Position numbers and translations under genes: made by a program. Positions 25,955 through 35,426 of a stretch of DNA of 43,958 nt are shown here, in pieces. The stretch's first letter is position 1. Every line of letters starts with the position of its first letter. The notes under the pieces were generated by a model, which made no database searches, was not told the DNA's origin, and was given only the letters and a program-made list of their open reading frames with translations. Source of the stretch: Clostridiaceae bacterium (GTDB lineage Bacteria > Bacillota > Clostridia > Acetivibrionales > DTU013); contig JAAYBT010000214.1 in the NCBI GenBank assembly GCA_012730015.1, positions 1 to 43,958 of the forward strand. Reading direction: 5' to 3'.

Positions 25955-26917
25955 ATGTGGAATAAGATTATTACATGTAGGATGCAGGAGTCAGACATCA
26001 CTCAAGCTTTAGGAATATGGCAGGAGCAGTATGAGCGTTACTGCAGTAGTGATGAGGCATATCCGGATTATTGGAAAAGCAACACAGGTGAACTAGAAGA
26101 GTTTCTTAGGAGCAAGGTACAAGACGCAACTGCTATAGTTGCTAAGCTTGATAAAGCCGTTATTGGCTTTATGGCATATGACCTGTTCCCCTTCAATGGT
26201 GAGAATTCAGTGTTTTGCCCGCCGACAGCACATGCTGCGGTTGAGGAATATAAGCAAGAGGCATACTTGTCCTTATATAAAAGCGTTTCTAAAGAGTGGG
26301 TAGATAGGGATATCTTTAACCATATGTGGATAATCAACTATAATGATCTTAAGCTCAGGGTTATTCTGTATGACCTGGGCTTTGGTTCGTATCTGGTTGA
26401 TGGGTTTACCTGCCCAAATATTGAAATAAATTGTACCTCCGGGTACCAAATCAGAAAAGCCGAATTACAAGACCTAGAAATATTATATAGTTTAGTTGAA
26501 GAGTCGAGGCAATATTATAGCTCTGCCCCGATTTTTCTAAAAAGAGACCTGTATTCAACAGACGACATATCAAAAGTCATTCGAAACAGCAATGTATTTA
26601 TTGCTTTTGATGGTAGTAAGGCTATAGGCCTTATTAACCTAAGTGTGTCTAAAGAGAACGACATTATCAATTTATCTGTCAGTAATAGTGGCCAAATTGA
26701 TGAGCTAGGCGCGTATATTAAACCTGAATTTAGAGGCAAAGGCTTAGGTAAAGAGTTGTTGAAGAGTGTCTTTGATTTTTGTAATAGCCAGGGAATAAAA
26801 AGCATACACGTTGATTTTGAAACAGCTAATTTGTTTGCAAACAAATTCTGGAAGAAATATTTTAATCCAATGCTTTTGTCGGTTAGAAGGACTATTAATA
26901 AGAACATTAATGATTAG
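25955..26917 (+). CDS. GNAT family N-acetyltransferase with two GNAT-like halves
   Basis: The 320-residue protein looks like a tandem GNAT. The N-terminal half (about 1-160) is degenerate. The C-terminal half (about 168-320) keeps the acetyl-CoA loop in KPEFRGKGLGKELL. A GNAT of this two-domain form often has one inactive half that shapes the substrate site. The substrate is unknown. The ATG at 25955 follows GGAGGATAAG, and an earlier in-frame ATG at 25913 lacks a site. It stands between yhbY and a YcxB-like gene, with no obvious link. Confidence 0.78.
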   Translation: MWNKIITCRMQESDITQALGIWQEQYERYCSSDEAYPDYWKSNTGELEEFLRSKVQDATAIVAKLDKAVIGFMAYDLFPFNGENSVFCPPTAHAAVEEYKQEAYLSLYKSVSKEWVDRDIFNHMWIINYNDLKLRVILYDLGFGSYLVDGFTCPNIEINCTSGYQIRKAELQDLEILYSLVEESRQYYSSAPIFLKRDLYSTDDISKVIRNSNVFIAFDGSKAIGLINLSVSKENDIINLSVSNSGQIDELGAYIKPEFRGKGLGKELLKSVFDFCNSQGIKSIHVDFETANLFANKFWKKYFNPMLLSVRRTINKNIND

Positions 26918-26962
26918 CTGAGCAATGATTATTTATGAAATGCTCGCAAGAGGAGGGTTAAA

Positions 26963-27484
26963 TTGGAGGAGCCAAAAATCGTTATAAACACATCTATGAC
27001 AAAAGGAGATTATAGAAATTTTCTATATATCGCAACCTTTTTGAGGAATAAATTAGTTATTCCGCTTCTGGCCTTGATATCTTTGGCTGGCGGCCTGATA
27101 ATCGGCTTTGACAATGGTAGTTTCAGTTGGACACGGCTTATAATAAGCTGGATTCTACTGTTCGCACTGGCCGTTGCTGTTATTGTACTTAAAGTTGAAA
27201 GAAAGAATGCGCAAAGGGTAAAAACAGATAAAACAGGTGCTTTTGACAGCGTTAGTACTTTGAAATTCTACGATGATAGAATGGTAATGGAAAACGAATC
27301 CCTTAAATCATCGAGCGAATTGAAATATGATCAGTTTTTTGCCTTAATGGAGAGCAAGGACTACTTCATTTTTTACCTGACAGTAAATCAAGCGTCCTTG
27401 ATAAGGAAAAAGGATGTAGACAACCTCGAGGTTTTTAAGGTGTTTATTGTCGACAAATTTAACAGCAGGTACAAAAAGATATAA
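26963..27484 (+). CDS. YcxB-like membrane protein
   Basis: The 173-residue protein has two hydrophobic helices (about 29-47 and 57-77) followed by a soluble C-terminal domain with FYDDRMVMENE and FIFYLTVNQASLIRKKDV, which is the pattern of the YcxB-like domain. The function of this family is unknown. The TTG start follows AGGAGGG. It is convergent with the DUF4364 gene, with 22 bases between the two stops. Confidence 0.72.
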   Translation: MEEPKIVINTSMTKGDYRNFLYIATFLRNKLVIPLLALISLAGGLIIGFDNGSFSWTRLIISWILLFALAVAVIVLKVERKNAQRVKTDKTGAFDSVSTLKFYDDRMVMENESLKSSSELKYDQFFALMESKDYFIFYLTVNQASLIRKKDVDNLEVFKVFIVDKFNSRYKKI

Positions 27485-27506
27485 TCAGCGGCCTTGCAAG
27501 CTTTTT

Positions 27507-28034
27507 TCACTCCCGGTTTTTTGTAAGGGCTTCTATGATCTCCATATATATTTCGGAAGAGTGTTTTTTCCAGTTCTCGCAAACGGAGCGGGCCTCTTTC
27601 TTTGTGCCTACGGCTGCTTTCAATTCAATAAGGGCGAAATCATTCTCCTTAATACCACAAGAGACAGTGAACTTCACTTCGCTTTCAGGGATAAAATCGG
27701 CTGTGATAAGTGTCTCCTCGCGAATATCTTTGCGGTTGGAGGAGGCTACCTTGTCCAGCTGTTTTTTTATTCCCGGGGGAATAAGGTTGAGAAAATATTG
27801 CAGCGCCTTGGCACCTGCCCCGGTTAGGATATATTGGCCGTGACTAAGCGAAACAAGCTTGCCCTCATGAAGCTCGTTGAGGGATTGTTGGAGCATAAAG
27901 TAGTTCATCAGACGTGTTTCCAATATTAGCCTTGTGATGTGAATATTACTAACGGGCATATTGAGTCCCTGTATTATATACATGATTATCAGCTTGTTTT
28001 GAACAATCTCTTTATTGCTGCCCAGTGAATTCAT
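27507..28034 (-). CDS. DUF4364 family protein (winged-helix-like)
   Basis: The 175-residue protein matches the DUF4364 family in its start (NKLIIMYIIQGLNMPVSNIHITRLIL), a winged-helix-like N-terminal region (about 10-80, with LTGAGAKALQYFL), and a C-terminal beta domain. Members are found mainly in Clostridia. A DNA-binding role is plausible from the fold but unproved. CGGAGG precedes the ATG. It is divergent from glgC across 295 bases. Confidence 0.8.
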   Translation of the reverse strand: MNSLGSNKEIVQNKLIIMYIIQGLNMPVSNIHITRLILETRLMNYFMLQQSLNELHEGKLVSLSHGQYILTGAGAKALQYFLNLIPPGIKKQLDKVASSNRKDIREETLITADFIPESEVKFTVSCGIKENDFALIELKAAVGTKKEARSVCENWKKHSSEIYMEIIEALTKNRE

Positions 28035-28102
28035 TTAAACCTCCGAGTTCATAGTGGCCCCAAGGTAATGCTTGTGTATGCAGGGGCATTTGACCTGAAC
28101 CA

Positions 28103-28111
28103 ATTATAGCA
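28103..28111 (-). promoter_or_regulatory. Extended -10 promoter of the DUF4364 gene
   Basis: TGCTATAAT on the minus strand is a perfect -10 with the TGN extension, about 70 bases upstream of the gene. The -35 region is a poor T-rich stretch. Confidence 0.5.
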
Positions 28112-28329
28112 TAGTTACCTTTTTCAAAAAAGACAGGCTTCAAAAGTTATGGACATAAAGACAAATGAAAAAAATCTATGAAATAGAGATCAAGTAATAG
28201 TAGATAAGCTATTTCTGTGTTATCATTAGTATATAGTATCTCGAGTTATCAAATAGTAAAACTGAATACATATTTAAAAACAGCCAGACATAAAATTGAT
28301 AGGATGATGACAGGGAGGTGTCGACGGTG

Positions 28330-29607
28330 ATGAAGAAGGAAATTGCAGCACTTTTACTCGCCGGAGGACAGGGAAGCAGACTTGGTGTCCTGACAAAGAA
28401 AGCAGCTAAGCCTGCGGTTTTGTTCGGCGGGAAATACAGGATTATTGATTTCTCACTTAGTAATTGCATCAATTCCGGGATTGACACAGTTGGGGTCCTT
28501 ACGCAGTATCAGCCGCTGAAGTTGAACAACCACATTGGTATCGGAAAGCCCTGGGACTTAGATAGGATGAATGGTGGCCTTACTATCTTGTCGCCCTATA
28601 TGAAGGAGGATTCTGGAGAATGGTACAAAGGCACCGCCAATGCAATTGGACAGAATATCGATTATATCGATAAGGTCAATCCCGAATATGTCATTATTCT
28701 ATCGGGCGATCACATCTATAAGATGGACTACTCTGAAATGCTTACCTTCCACAAAAGGAACATGGCGGAGGCGACAATATCAGTTATTAGCGTCTCCTAT
28801 GAAGAAGCATCCAGATATGGAATAATGAACACTGATAATGATGGTAAGATATATGAATTCGAAGAAAAGCCGCAAAACCCTAAAAGTACTCTGGCTTCAA
28901 TGGGGGTTTACATTTTTACATGGAGTATTCTCAGAGAATATCTCATACGTGACGAGCAAAAGAAGGATTCTGACCATGATTTCGGAAAGGACATTATTCC
29001 TACGATGCTGGCTGACGGGCGCAGAATGTGGGCCTATAAATTTGTTGGCTACTGGAAGGATGTAGGGACAATACAGGCTTTTTGGGAGTCCAACATGGAT
29101 CTGGTGAAGAGGATCCCTGATTTCAACCTATATGATCCGGAGTGGAGGACATATACGCCAAACCCTGTCAAACCGCCCCATTACATTGGAGCGACGGGGA
29201 GTGTTAAGACCTCGGTTATTGCAGAGGGCTGTATGATTTATGGTACAGTGCGCAATTCCGTTTTGTTTCCGGGCGTAATCGTAGAAAATGGGACGCTTAT
29301 TGAAAACTCAATTGTTATGTCAAACTCACATGTGGGCGAGAATTGCCACCTTGACCAATGCATAATCAGTGAAGATGTCAGAATATATAACAATGTCACC
29401 ATCGGTCAGGGCGACAATCTTCCTAACGCAGACAAACCAAACATATATAATTCGGGGATTACTGTCGTGGGGGAAGGAGCCGAAATCCCGGAAGGCACAA
29501 CTATTGGGAAAAATGTCATGGTTGACATGGATGCTCGACAGGAGGACTTTTGTTCAAGCAAGATTTGCTCAGGTGCAAGTGTATACAAAGGGGGTATATG
29601 TGAATGA
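28330..29607 (+). CDS. glgC: Glucose-1-phosphate adenylyltransferase, catalytic subunit
   Basis: The 425-residue enzyme makes ADP-glucose from ATP and glucose-1-phosphate, the committed step of bacterial glycogen synthesis. The nucleotide motif is [12 protein letters not shown] near the N-terminus, followed by [27 protein letters not shown] holds the catalytic aspartate, FEEKP the sugar-phosphate site, and [10 protein letters not shown] follows. The C-terminal third is a left-handed beta-helix with hexapeptide repeats. The ATG at 28330 is 11 bases from GGAGG, and a GTG 3 bases earlier is an alternative. It overlaps glgD by 4 bases. Confidence 0.95.
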   Translation: MKKEIAALLLAGGQGSRLGVLTKKAAKPAVLFGGKYRIIDFSLSNCINSGIDTVGVLTQYQPLKLNNHIGIGKPWDLDRMNGGLTILSPYMKEDSGEWYKGTANAIGQNIDYIDKVNPEYVIILSGDHIYKMDYSEMLTFHKRNMAEATISVISVSYEEASRYGIMNTDNDGKIYEFEEKPQNPKSTLASMGVYIFTWSILREYLIRDEQKKDSDHDFGKDIIPTMLADGRRMWAYKFVGYWKDVGTIQAFWESNMDLVKRIPDFNLYDPEWRTYTPNPVKPPHYIGATGSVKTSVIAEGCMIYGTVRNSVLFPGVIVENGTLIENSIVMSNSHVGENCHLDQCIISEDVRIYNNVTIGQGDNLPNADKPNIYNSGITVVGEGAEIPEGTTIGKNVMVDMDARQEDFCSSKICSGASVYKGGICE

Positions 29608-30725
29608 CTAACACAATGGGATTAATCCTCTCCGGATGGAAGAAGCCCGCGTTGAAGGAATTGTCATCTATAAGATCGGTATCCGCCATTCCCTACGGAG
29701 GAAAATTTAGAGCAATCGATTTCATATTATCCAATATGGTGAACTCGGGTATAAAAAATGTTGGTGTACTGACGCAATACAGCTATCGCTCCTTGTTGGA
29801 TCATCTGGGTTCCGGCAAGGAATGGGATCTTGATAGAAAGACTGATGGCTTATTTCTTTTCCCGCCTTCTCTTTCGGAGGATGATATTGGCTGGTATAGA
29901 GGCAGTGCGGATGCCATGTACAATAATATGTCCTTTCTTAAACGAAGCAATGAGGAATATGTAGTAATTTCTCAGGGAAACAGCATCTTCAAAATGAAGC
30001 TTGATGGGATGCTGGATTACCATCTAATAAATAATGCAGATATTACGATAGCATATCGGAAGATGCATGATTATACCTCTGAAGAGTTGTCCGGACTCGG
30101 TATCATCACTCTTGATGAGAATAACAGGGTGATCGACCTGCAGGAGAAACCGATGAATCCTCAGACTAATCTGGGCTCCATAGGAATTTATATGATCAGG
30201 AGGACGCTTCTCATTTCTTTGTTGGAGGAATGTATCGCACATGGGCAATATGATTGGGTAAAGGATATACTCATCAAGAAGCTTGATGTGTTGAATATTT
30301 ACGGATACGAATTTTCCGGATACTGGCGCAATATTAGCACTGTCCAGTCTTACTATAAATGCAGCATGGATATGTTGAACCCGGACATTAGGAAAGAGCT
30401 GTTTATCAGCGGGGGGAAAATATATACAAAAGTTAAGGATGAGGCGCCCGCTAAGTACAATGAGGAGGCACAGGTTACCAATTCCATCGTTGCAGATGGC
30501 TGCTTCATTGAGGGAGTAGTAGAAAACAGTGTCCTGTTCAGGGGGGTCACAGTCGCTAAGGGAGCGGTTGTGAGAAATTGTATTGTCATGCAGGCTTCTG
30601 CGATTGGTGAGGGCGCTTCTGTTGAATATGTTATAATAGATAAGAATGTTGTTATGACCGAGGGGAAGCATCTCAAGGGAGAGGCCGATTACCCGATTGT
30701 TGTCAGTAAAAACTCAGTAGTGTAA
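29604..30725 (+). CDS. glgD: Glucose-1-phosphate adenylyltransferase subunit GlgD
   Basis: The 373-residue protein is a GlgC paralogue. The N-terminal nucleotide loop is degenerate ([14 protein letters not shown] instead of GGxGxRL) and the catalytic SGDH region has become SQGNSIFKM, so it is expected to be inactive alone. In Firmicutes it forms a GlgC-GlgD heterotetramer with higher activity. The beta-helix domain is kept (from about residue 270). The ATGA overlap with glgC shows coupled translation. Glycogen synthase genes are not in the window. Confidence 0.93.
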   Translation: MTNTMGLILSGWKKPALKELSSIRSVSAIPYGGKFRAIDFILSNMVNSGIKNVGVLTQYSYRSLLDHLGSGKEWDLDRKTDGLFLFPPSLSEDDIGWYRGSADAMYNNMSFLKRSNEEYVVISQGNSIFKMKLDGMLDYHLINNADITIAYRKMHDYTSEELSGLGIITLDENNRVIDLQEKPMNPQTNLGSIGIYMIRRTLLISLLEECIAHGQYDWVKDILIKKLDVLNIYGYEFSGYWRNISTVQSYYKCSMDMLNPDIRKELFISGGKIYTKVKDEAPAKYNEEAQVTNSIVADGCFIEGVVENSVLFRGVTVAKGAVVRNCIVMQASAIGEGASVEYVIIDKNVVMTEGKHLKGEADYPIVVSKNSVV

Positions 30726-30732
30726 ATGGAAA

Positions 30733-30823
30733 GGGGACAGTTCTGGAAAGTCCATTACGAGAACTGTCCCCAAATTGAGTGAAAGGGAACAGCTCTGGAA
30801 AGTCCATTACGAGAACTGTCCCC
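30733..30823. repeat. Two tandem palindromic REP-like units
   Basis: Two 39-base units (30733-30771 and 30785-30823) agree at 37 positions and are separated by 13 AT-rich bases. Each is an imperfect hairpin. In unit 1 the arms GGGGACAGTTCT and AGAACTGTCCCC are perfect 12-bp complements. They lie just after glgD and before the EamA gene. The pattern resembles REP/REPIN elements mobilised by REP-associated Y1 transposases, none of which is seen here. Confidence 0.7.
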
Positions 30824-30874
30824 GGAATAAGCTAAAAAGGAACAAGAGTATTCTTGCAAAAGGTTCACTGGTAA

Positions 30875-31789
30875 ATGACTACAAAATTAAGGGCAGATTT
30901 ATTGCTGTTGGGAATAACTGTAGTTTGGGGCGCATCCTTTCCTCTGATGAAAATGGTTCTGGCATATATACCGGCATATGCCTACCTTTCAATTCGATTC
31001 TTACTTGCGGCCCTTGTCCTGGCCGTGATTTTCAATAAAAATTTGAGAAGAATAAATAAGCGGGCATTGCTATATGGAGGCATTATTGGGTTATTTATGT
31101 TCGGGGGAATGGCATTTCAGGTCGTTGGGCTATACACAACCTCCGCCTCTAACTCCGGATTTATTACCGGACTGAATGTAGTCATCGTGCCTGTAATTTC
31201 AGCCTTTTTACTTAAGAAGAGGCCTGACAGGGCTTCCACTATTGGTATTATCATTGCATTCATCGGACTGTTTTTTCTCTCGGGCGGACTGAACTTTGAC
31301 TTCAACTACGGTGATTTCTTAACCTTCCTGTGCGCCATTTGCTGGGCTTTTCAAATAATAGCCATAGATAGGTTCACGATGACGGAGGACGCGCCGCTAC
31401 TGGCTATTTTACAGTTGTTTTTTGTTGGAGCAGCAAGTACGGGACTCTGGCTCACAGTTGATGCGGGAAAGCCGCTGGAGATAAACGGTACTGTTATAGG
31501 GATAATTCTTTTTACGGCGGTCCTTGGCTCCGCGCTGGCCTTCGGTGGTCAGACAATCGCCCAGAAGCATACGACGCCAACTCATACGGCGCTGATACTT
31601 ACTGCGGAGCCGGTGTTTGCTGTTATCTTTGCCATGATTATTCCTAACGCTGAAGGTATTACTGAAATGCCCTCACTGAGTAAGGTCGTGGGCTGTCTGC
31701 TGATTTTAGCGGGGATGCTGGTATCGGAGCTAAAGCTGGGTGCGAAAAAGTCGAAGGATGAAACAGCGGAAAGGAAAGCATCAGCATGA
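30875..31789 (+). CDS. EamA (DMT superfamily) transporter
   Basis: The 304-residue protein has ten predicted membrane helices in two EamA repeats. The first starts with the usual LLLGITVVWGASFPLMK and the second carries GxxxxFGGQTIAQKHTTPTHTALILTAEPVFAVI. Members export metabolites or amino acids, and the substrate here is unknown. The ribosome binding site is weak (AAAGG). A Lys-rich tail is cytoplasmic. It stands alone after the REP-like repeats. Confidence 0.88.
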   Translation: MTTKLRADLLLLGITVVWGASFPLMKMVLAYIPAYAYLSIRFLLAALVLAVIFNKNLRRINKRALLYGGIIGLFMFGGMAFQVVGLYTTSASNSGFITGLNVVIVPVISAFLLKKRPDRASTIGIIIAFIGLFFLSGGLNFDFNYGDFLTFLCAICWAFQIIAIDRFTMTEDAPLLAILQLFFVGAASTGLWLTVDAGKPLEINGTVIGIILFTAVLGSALAFGGQTIAQKHTTPTHTALILTAEPVFAVIFAMIIPNAEGITEMPSLSKVVGCLLILAGMLVSELKLGAKKSKDETAERKASA

Positions 31790-31920
31790 TAAATGTTTTG
31801 GAATAGCATACGCTGAACGAATGTTTGATATTTGTGTTGTGCGTCAGCTTTTAAAGTCATAAAATGGATGTGTGCAATGTGTTCAGGTTAAAAAAATAGA
31901 TATTTAATAGGTGATAGTAA

Positions 31921-32859
31921 ATGGAGAATAGTAGAAAGTCTAATTTAATAATTTTTGCTTTGATAGTAATAGTAGGACTGCAGTTTTATCAAAATGTTAA
32001 GTTTAAGGGAGAAATGGAAAAACTGCAGAGCCGTATTTCGACTATGGAGTCAAGCATTAACAGCGGACTGAATCATTTACGCTATAGTATCTCAAATGAG
32101 ATGGAAATGCTTATAAATGAAAACCAAAGCATGGTGTCTGATTTCAAATTTACATATAGTGGCGTGGATACAAAAACGGGCATTGTAAAGGGGTTGGTTG
32201 AGTTTAGCCTAAAGCAGTCGGATGCCGCCTCAAAGGTTTACCTTAATGCATCTACACAGGGTAATGCAAAAGAAAATGATTATGAGTGCATATCTGCAAA
32301 TGGAATAAACTATACCTGCAAAGTAGAGCTACCCTGCAATGAGAACTATGAGCTTAATGTGTATCAAAAGTCTGCTGACGGAAGTCAGAAAAAGTTGAAT
32401 TCAAATGCATACTACCAAAATATTAAAGGTGAATTTGAGAACAGATTGAGTTTTATGGAAAGCGGTACAAGTACGAATGTGCAAAGGACAGACTACTCAT
32501 TTAGGTTTATAAATAGGACATTTGGCCAACAAGATTTTCGAATAAAAAAAGTAGTAGTTAAAGCATTTTACATGGATAAGGAAGTATTTTCCAAGGACGT
32601 TACCCATTACAATATAGTCAACTCAGAGGCCAGAGATAGAATGAATGTGATGATAGCAGCTGGTGAAATAAATGCTGAAAGTGCACCTGAACTAGAGTAT
32701 GGCGATATTTCTACAGACGAGGAAGGTTATGAGCATGGGGATTATTTGGTAAGTATTCTGCATTCACAAACAGGTGCACCTGTGAAGCTTAATAATTATC
32801 CGACCTACAGTTTCAAGGTTATTATTACTTTTAACAATGGCGAGGTCTATGAACTGTAA
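31921..32859 (+). CDS. Membrane-anchored protein of unknown function
   Basis: The 312-residue protein was not recognised. A single N-terminal hydrophobic helix (about 9-25, LIIFALIVIVGLQFYQ) anchors it. A short coiled coil follows (about 28-75, KGEMEKLQSRISTMESSINS). The rest looks like beta-rich extracytoplasmic domains (from about 75) with isolated cysteines. The coiled coil may mediate oligomerisation. It has its own AGGTGAT site and unrelated neighbours. Confidence 0.6.
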   Translation: MENSRKSNLIIFALIVIVGLQFYQNVKFKGEMEKLQSRISTMESSINSGLNHLRYSISNEMEMLINENQSMVSDFKFTYSGVDTKTGIVKGLVEFSLKQSDAASKVYLNASTQGNAKENDYECISANGINYTCKVELPCNENYELNVYQKSADGSQKKLNSNAYYQNIKGEFENRLSFMESGTSTNVQRTDYSFRFINRTFGQQDFRIKKVVVKAFYMDKEVFSKDVTHYNIVNSEARDRMNVMIAAGEINAESAPELEYGDISTDEEGYEHGDYLVSILHSQTGAPVKLNNYPTYSFKVIITFNNGEVYEL

Positions 32860-32958
32860 TAAAAGAGAAGGGCATGCTAAAAATAGCGATGCCCATGATG
32901 ATTAACAAAAGATTGAAATTTCATGCTGCCAGGCGTCTTCAGATAACCTTTGACTTAT

Positions 32959-34071
32959 TCAGATAGTCAAGTCAACATGTTGAATCGTCCCAGCAAGCCC
33001 ATTTTCCCTGAGAAAGACACCGCTTCGAGCTATGCTTCCAAGGGACTTATTTGCGGAAGTTTCTGCGCCTGATTGCTTTAGGTCGAAGGAAGTAGTTACA
33101 TTGCCCAGATATATTGCACCGATTCCTTTTGCACCAAGGGCAAACAGCTGGTCCTTGCCGTCCTCATCCTTTGTCCAGATACGCAGCTTGCTGTATATGT
33201 CATCATTCTCATCAATCCAGCCGTTCCTGTCCTCATCGTATTCGGCTAGATCAGAGAAGCCATTGCCGCTTTGTGGACCGAACAGCTCCATACCATTGTT
33301 TACTATGCCATCGTTATTGATGTCGAATGCCAGGAAGCCGCTGCCTTCACCTGTAAAGGATATCTGGTCTTTTGTGCCGTCCGCATCAATATCGAATTGG
33401 TACTTCTTATCGGTGAGTGATGCACTGGCGCTCCCAAAGTTTACTACAAGAGGATCTACCTTGATGGCAGCATCGCCGGCGCGTATGGATAGACTCCTTG
33501 TGGAAGCAAATTCTCTGCTCAGGTTCAAATCCAAATCAAAGTTGATTTTTCGTCCGTCAGAGGTTTTAACCGAGCCTTTGGCTGAGAATGACATTGTTTG
33601 CTTCTCATAATGGCTCTCGCGCATGTCGTACTCAATACCCCAGCCCTGACGCTGAGGAGCCTGCGCAGGCTGTGGTGTAGCATTTTGTGGCCTTGAGTCA
33701 TTCAGACGAATTTTCTTGGGTATTATGAGCTTAAGCCTCTTCCCGGTAAAATACTCAACCATTTTTTGCAGTAGATAGATTTTCATTTCATCCTCATCAC
33801 TGAGTGACAGCAAGTATTCGTCATCATCACAAGCTTTACAGGCTGAAGCTGAGCTCATTTGATCTTCCAGTGCCTTTATGCCTTCCTGAGAAAGCTGCAG
33901 CGGGTTTTCAGGCTGTGCAAATATAGGTGAGGTAAGAATACCGGTGTTATTTTCACCTTCAAAGACGGGTCTTGTCGTGCCTACCCATGCTTTTAAGGAT
34001 TCATCCTTTGTATGTCTTTCGACTGATGTGCTGCTGCCGTATAATGATACGGATGAGCTATCGATCCTCAT
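32959..34071 (-). CDS. Protein with EF-hand-like calcium loops
   Basis: The 370-residue protein has no signal peptide or membrane helix. The N-terminal third is polar, with a Pro/Gln-rich linker (about 128-142). A beta domain follows (about 145-230). The C-terminal part holds three acidic loops, DIDADGTKDQ, DINNDGIVNN and DEDRNGWIDENDD, typical EF-hand/dockerin-like calcium ligands, together with the widespread motif GMELFGPQSGNGFSDLAEYD. The function is unknown. The ATG at 34071 follows AAGGAGGC. An ATG 51 bases upstream has no site. Confidence 0.7.
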   Translation of the reverse strand: MRIDSSSVSLYGSSTSVERHTKDESLKAWVGTTRPVFEGENNTGILTSPIFAQPENPLQLSQEGIKALEDQMSSASACKACDDDEYLLSLSDEDEMKIYLLQKMVEYFTGKRLKLIIPKKIRLNDSRPQNATPQPAQAPQRQGWGIEYDMRESHYEKQTMSFSAKGSVKTSDGRKINFDLDLNLSREFASTRSLSIRAGDAAIKVDPLVVNFGSASASLTDKKYQFDIDADGTKDQISFTGEGSGFLAFDINNDGIVNNGMELFGPQSGNGFSDLAEYDEDRNGWIDENDDIYSKLRIWTKDEDGKDQLFALGAKGIGAIYLGNVTTSFDLKQSGAETSANKSLGSIARSGVFLRENGLAGTIQHVDLTI

Positions 34072-34448
34072 AAATAACGCCTCCTTGCATACTATGAGCG
34101 AATGAGTAATCCGGTCTTCCATAACCGGATACGCTTATTATTGTGGGAAATGCGGCAATTCCTGAGCCAGGTGGAAAATGCAGCATATTACCGACCCTGA
34201 TGTAGTATATATCGGCATGTCTGAAGTGGAATGTGATAGGGCATTCGGATAAATGCTCAAAATTTAATGAATTGTGGTGTATATTTTTGATTATTTCTTC
34301 ATTTTGAGCCCAAAATGCAGTATTTTACTGAAAAAAGCACTACAATGGTCGAAAAATTGAGTAACATTTACTTTTATTTATAGCTAATGTATAATATCGT
34401 AAAACATGTGCTAGTTGACGCTTATTTTTGAGGAGGGATAAAAGCTTT
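34072..34448. other. Gene-free divergent spacer
   Basis: It holds the leader of the EF-hand-like gene with a hairpin ATCCGGT/ACCGGAT (34109-34130), a palindrome-like GGGCATT...AAATGCTC (34232-34250) similar to the one at 89-108, an AT-rich stretch, and the promoter of the GNAT gene (34367-34395). A minus-strand GCCGATAT (34209-34216) looks like a sigma-D -10 box but has no matching -35. Confidence 0.5.
34367..34395 (+). promoter_or_regulatory. Sigma-A promoter of the small-enzyme group
   Basis: TTTACT (34367-34372) and a perfect TATAAT (34390-34395) are 17 bases apart. It should drive the GNAT gene at 34449 and perhaps the genes behind it. Confidence 0.55.
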
Positions 34449-34907
34449 ATGCTGATTGAAGGAGCTGTAAAGAATGACTTGGATGAGATCCTTGTATTGC
34501 AGAAATTAGCCTATCAGAGCGAGGCAGAGCTTTGTGATGATTATTCTATTCCTCCATTGACCCAGACGATGGAGAGCATGGAGGAAGATTTCAGCAGGAT
34601 GATTATCCTTAAAGCTGTTGAAGAAGGGAAAATTATTGGTTCGGTAAGAGCATTTGAAGAAAATGGGGTTTGTCATATTGGCAGACTGATGGTAGATCCG
34701 ACTCGTCAAAATAAAGGAATCGGTAGGATGCTCATGAAGCATATCGAGGCTTGTTTCCCTGATTGCAGGAGGTTTTCACTGTTCACAGGGAAAAATAGTC
34801 TGAAGAACTTGAGCTTTTACGGCAGGTTAGGATATCGGTCCGTCAAAGAAGAACAGGTCAATAAGAAGCTGACACTGGTATATCTCGATAAAGAAAGGGA
34901 CATGTAG
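34449..34907 (+). CDS. GNAT family N-acetyltransferase
   Basis: The 152-residue protein is a complete GNAT. The acetyl-CoA loop is seen as DPTRQNKGIGRMLMKHIE (the Q/RxxGxG/A motif), and FYGRLGY marks the C-terminal strand. The substrate is unknown. The ATG at 34449 is 12 bases from AGGAGGG, longer than usual. A TTG at 34428 would overlap that site. A second, unrelated GNAT follows 36 bases later, so the two probably share a transcript. Confidence 0.85.
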   Translation: MLIEGAVKNDLDEILVLQKLAYQSEAELCDDYSIPPLTQTMESMEEDFSRMIILKAVEEGKIIGSVRAFEENGVCHIGRLMVDPTRQNKGIGRMLMKHIEACFPDCRRFSLFTGKNSLKNLSFYGRLGYRSVKEEQVNKKLTLVYLDKERDM

Positions 34908-34943
34908 ATCCGGATTTGCCAGATACAAAGGGGCGTGTTGCTC

Positions 34944-35396
34944 GTGGAAAGCAAAGTGGTTGTGAGAAAAACCAGATACGAAGAGTTAAGAGATTTGCTG
35001 GACTTGTATAGGCATTTTGACAATGGGGATCCTGTTTTGCCTGATAGCCCTGAACTGAAAGAATTATGGGGTGAAATTTATAGCAACCCCAATTGGATAT
35101 ACCTGGTGTGTGAGGTGGACGGAAAGCTTGTCTCAACATGCACAATAAGCCTAATTAAAAATCTGACTCGGAGCGCAAGGCCTTATGCTTTGATTGAAAA
35201 TGTGGTTACGCATAGGGAATATAGAAATAAGGGTTATGGTAAAATGGTTCTGAAGAAGGCTCAGGATATAGCACGGGATTATAACTGCTATAAGGTTATG
35301 CTCATGACCGGCTCGAAGAAGGAGGAAACCTTGAAATTCTATGAAAGTGTCGGATTCCGAAAGGGCATCAAGACGGGATTTGTTATGAACATGTGA
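34944..35396 (+). CDS. GNAT family N-acetyltransferase
   Basis: The 150-residue protein has NVVTHREYRNKGYGKMVLKKA, the acetyl-CoA loop, and KFYESVGF near the end. The substrate is unknown. The start is uncertain: GTG 34944 is 10 bases from AAAGGGG, TTG 34938 is 4 bases and GTG 34935 is 1 base. The first gives the best spacing. It follows another GNAT and precedes an HD hydrolase with 30 bases between. Confidence 0.83.
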   Translation: MESKVVVRKTRYEELRDLLDLYRHFDNGDPVLPDSPELKELWGEIYSNPNWIYLVCEVDGKLVSTCTISLIKNLTRSARPYALIENVVTHREYRNKGYGKMVLKKAQDIARDYNCYKVMLMTGSKKEETLKFYESVGFRKGIKTGFVMNM

Positions 35397-35426
35397 GGAG
35401 TGGCAATTTAAGAGAGGAGATATATT

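Noticed and set aside
30733-30823. CRISPR array
   Set aside because: There are only two repeat units, separated by 13 bases, the units are themselves palindromes, and no cas genes are present.
30775-31038. Reading frame starting in the REP-like repeat
   Set aside because: It runs through a palindromic repeat and then overlaps the EamA gene in another frame.
34209-34216. Sigma-D type -10 box (GCCGATAT) upstream of the calcium-loop gene
   Set aside because: No TAAA-type -35 sits at the required distance, so a motility-sigma promoter is not supported.
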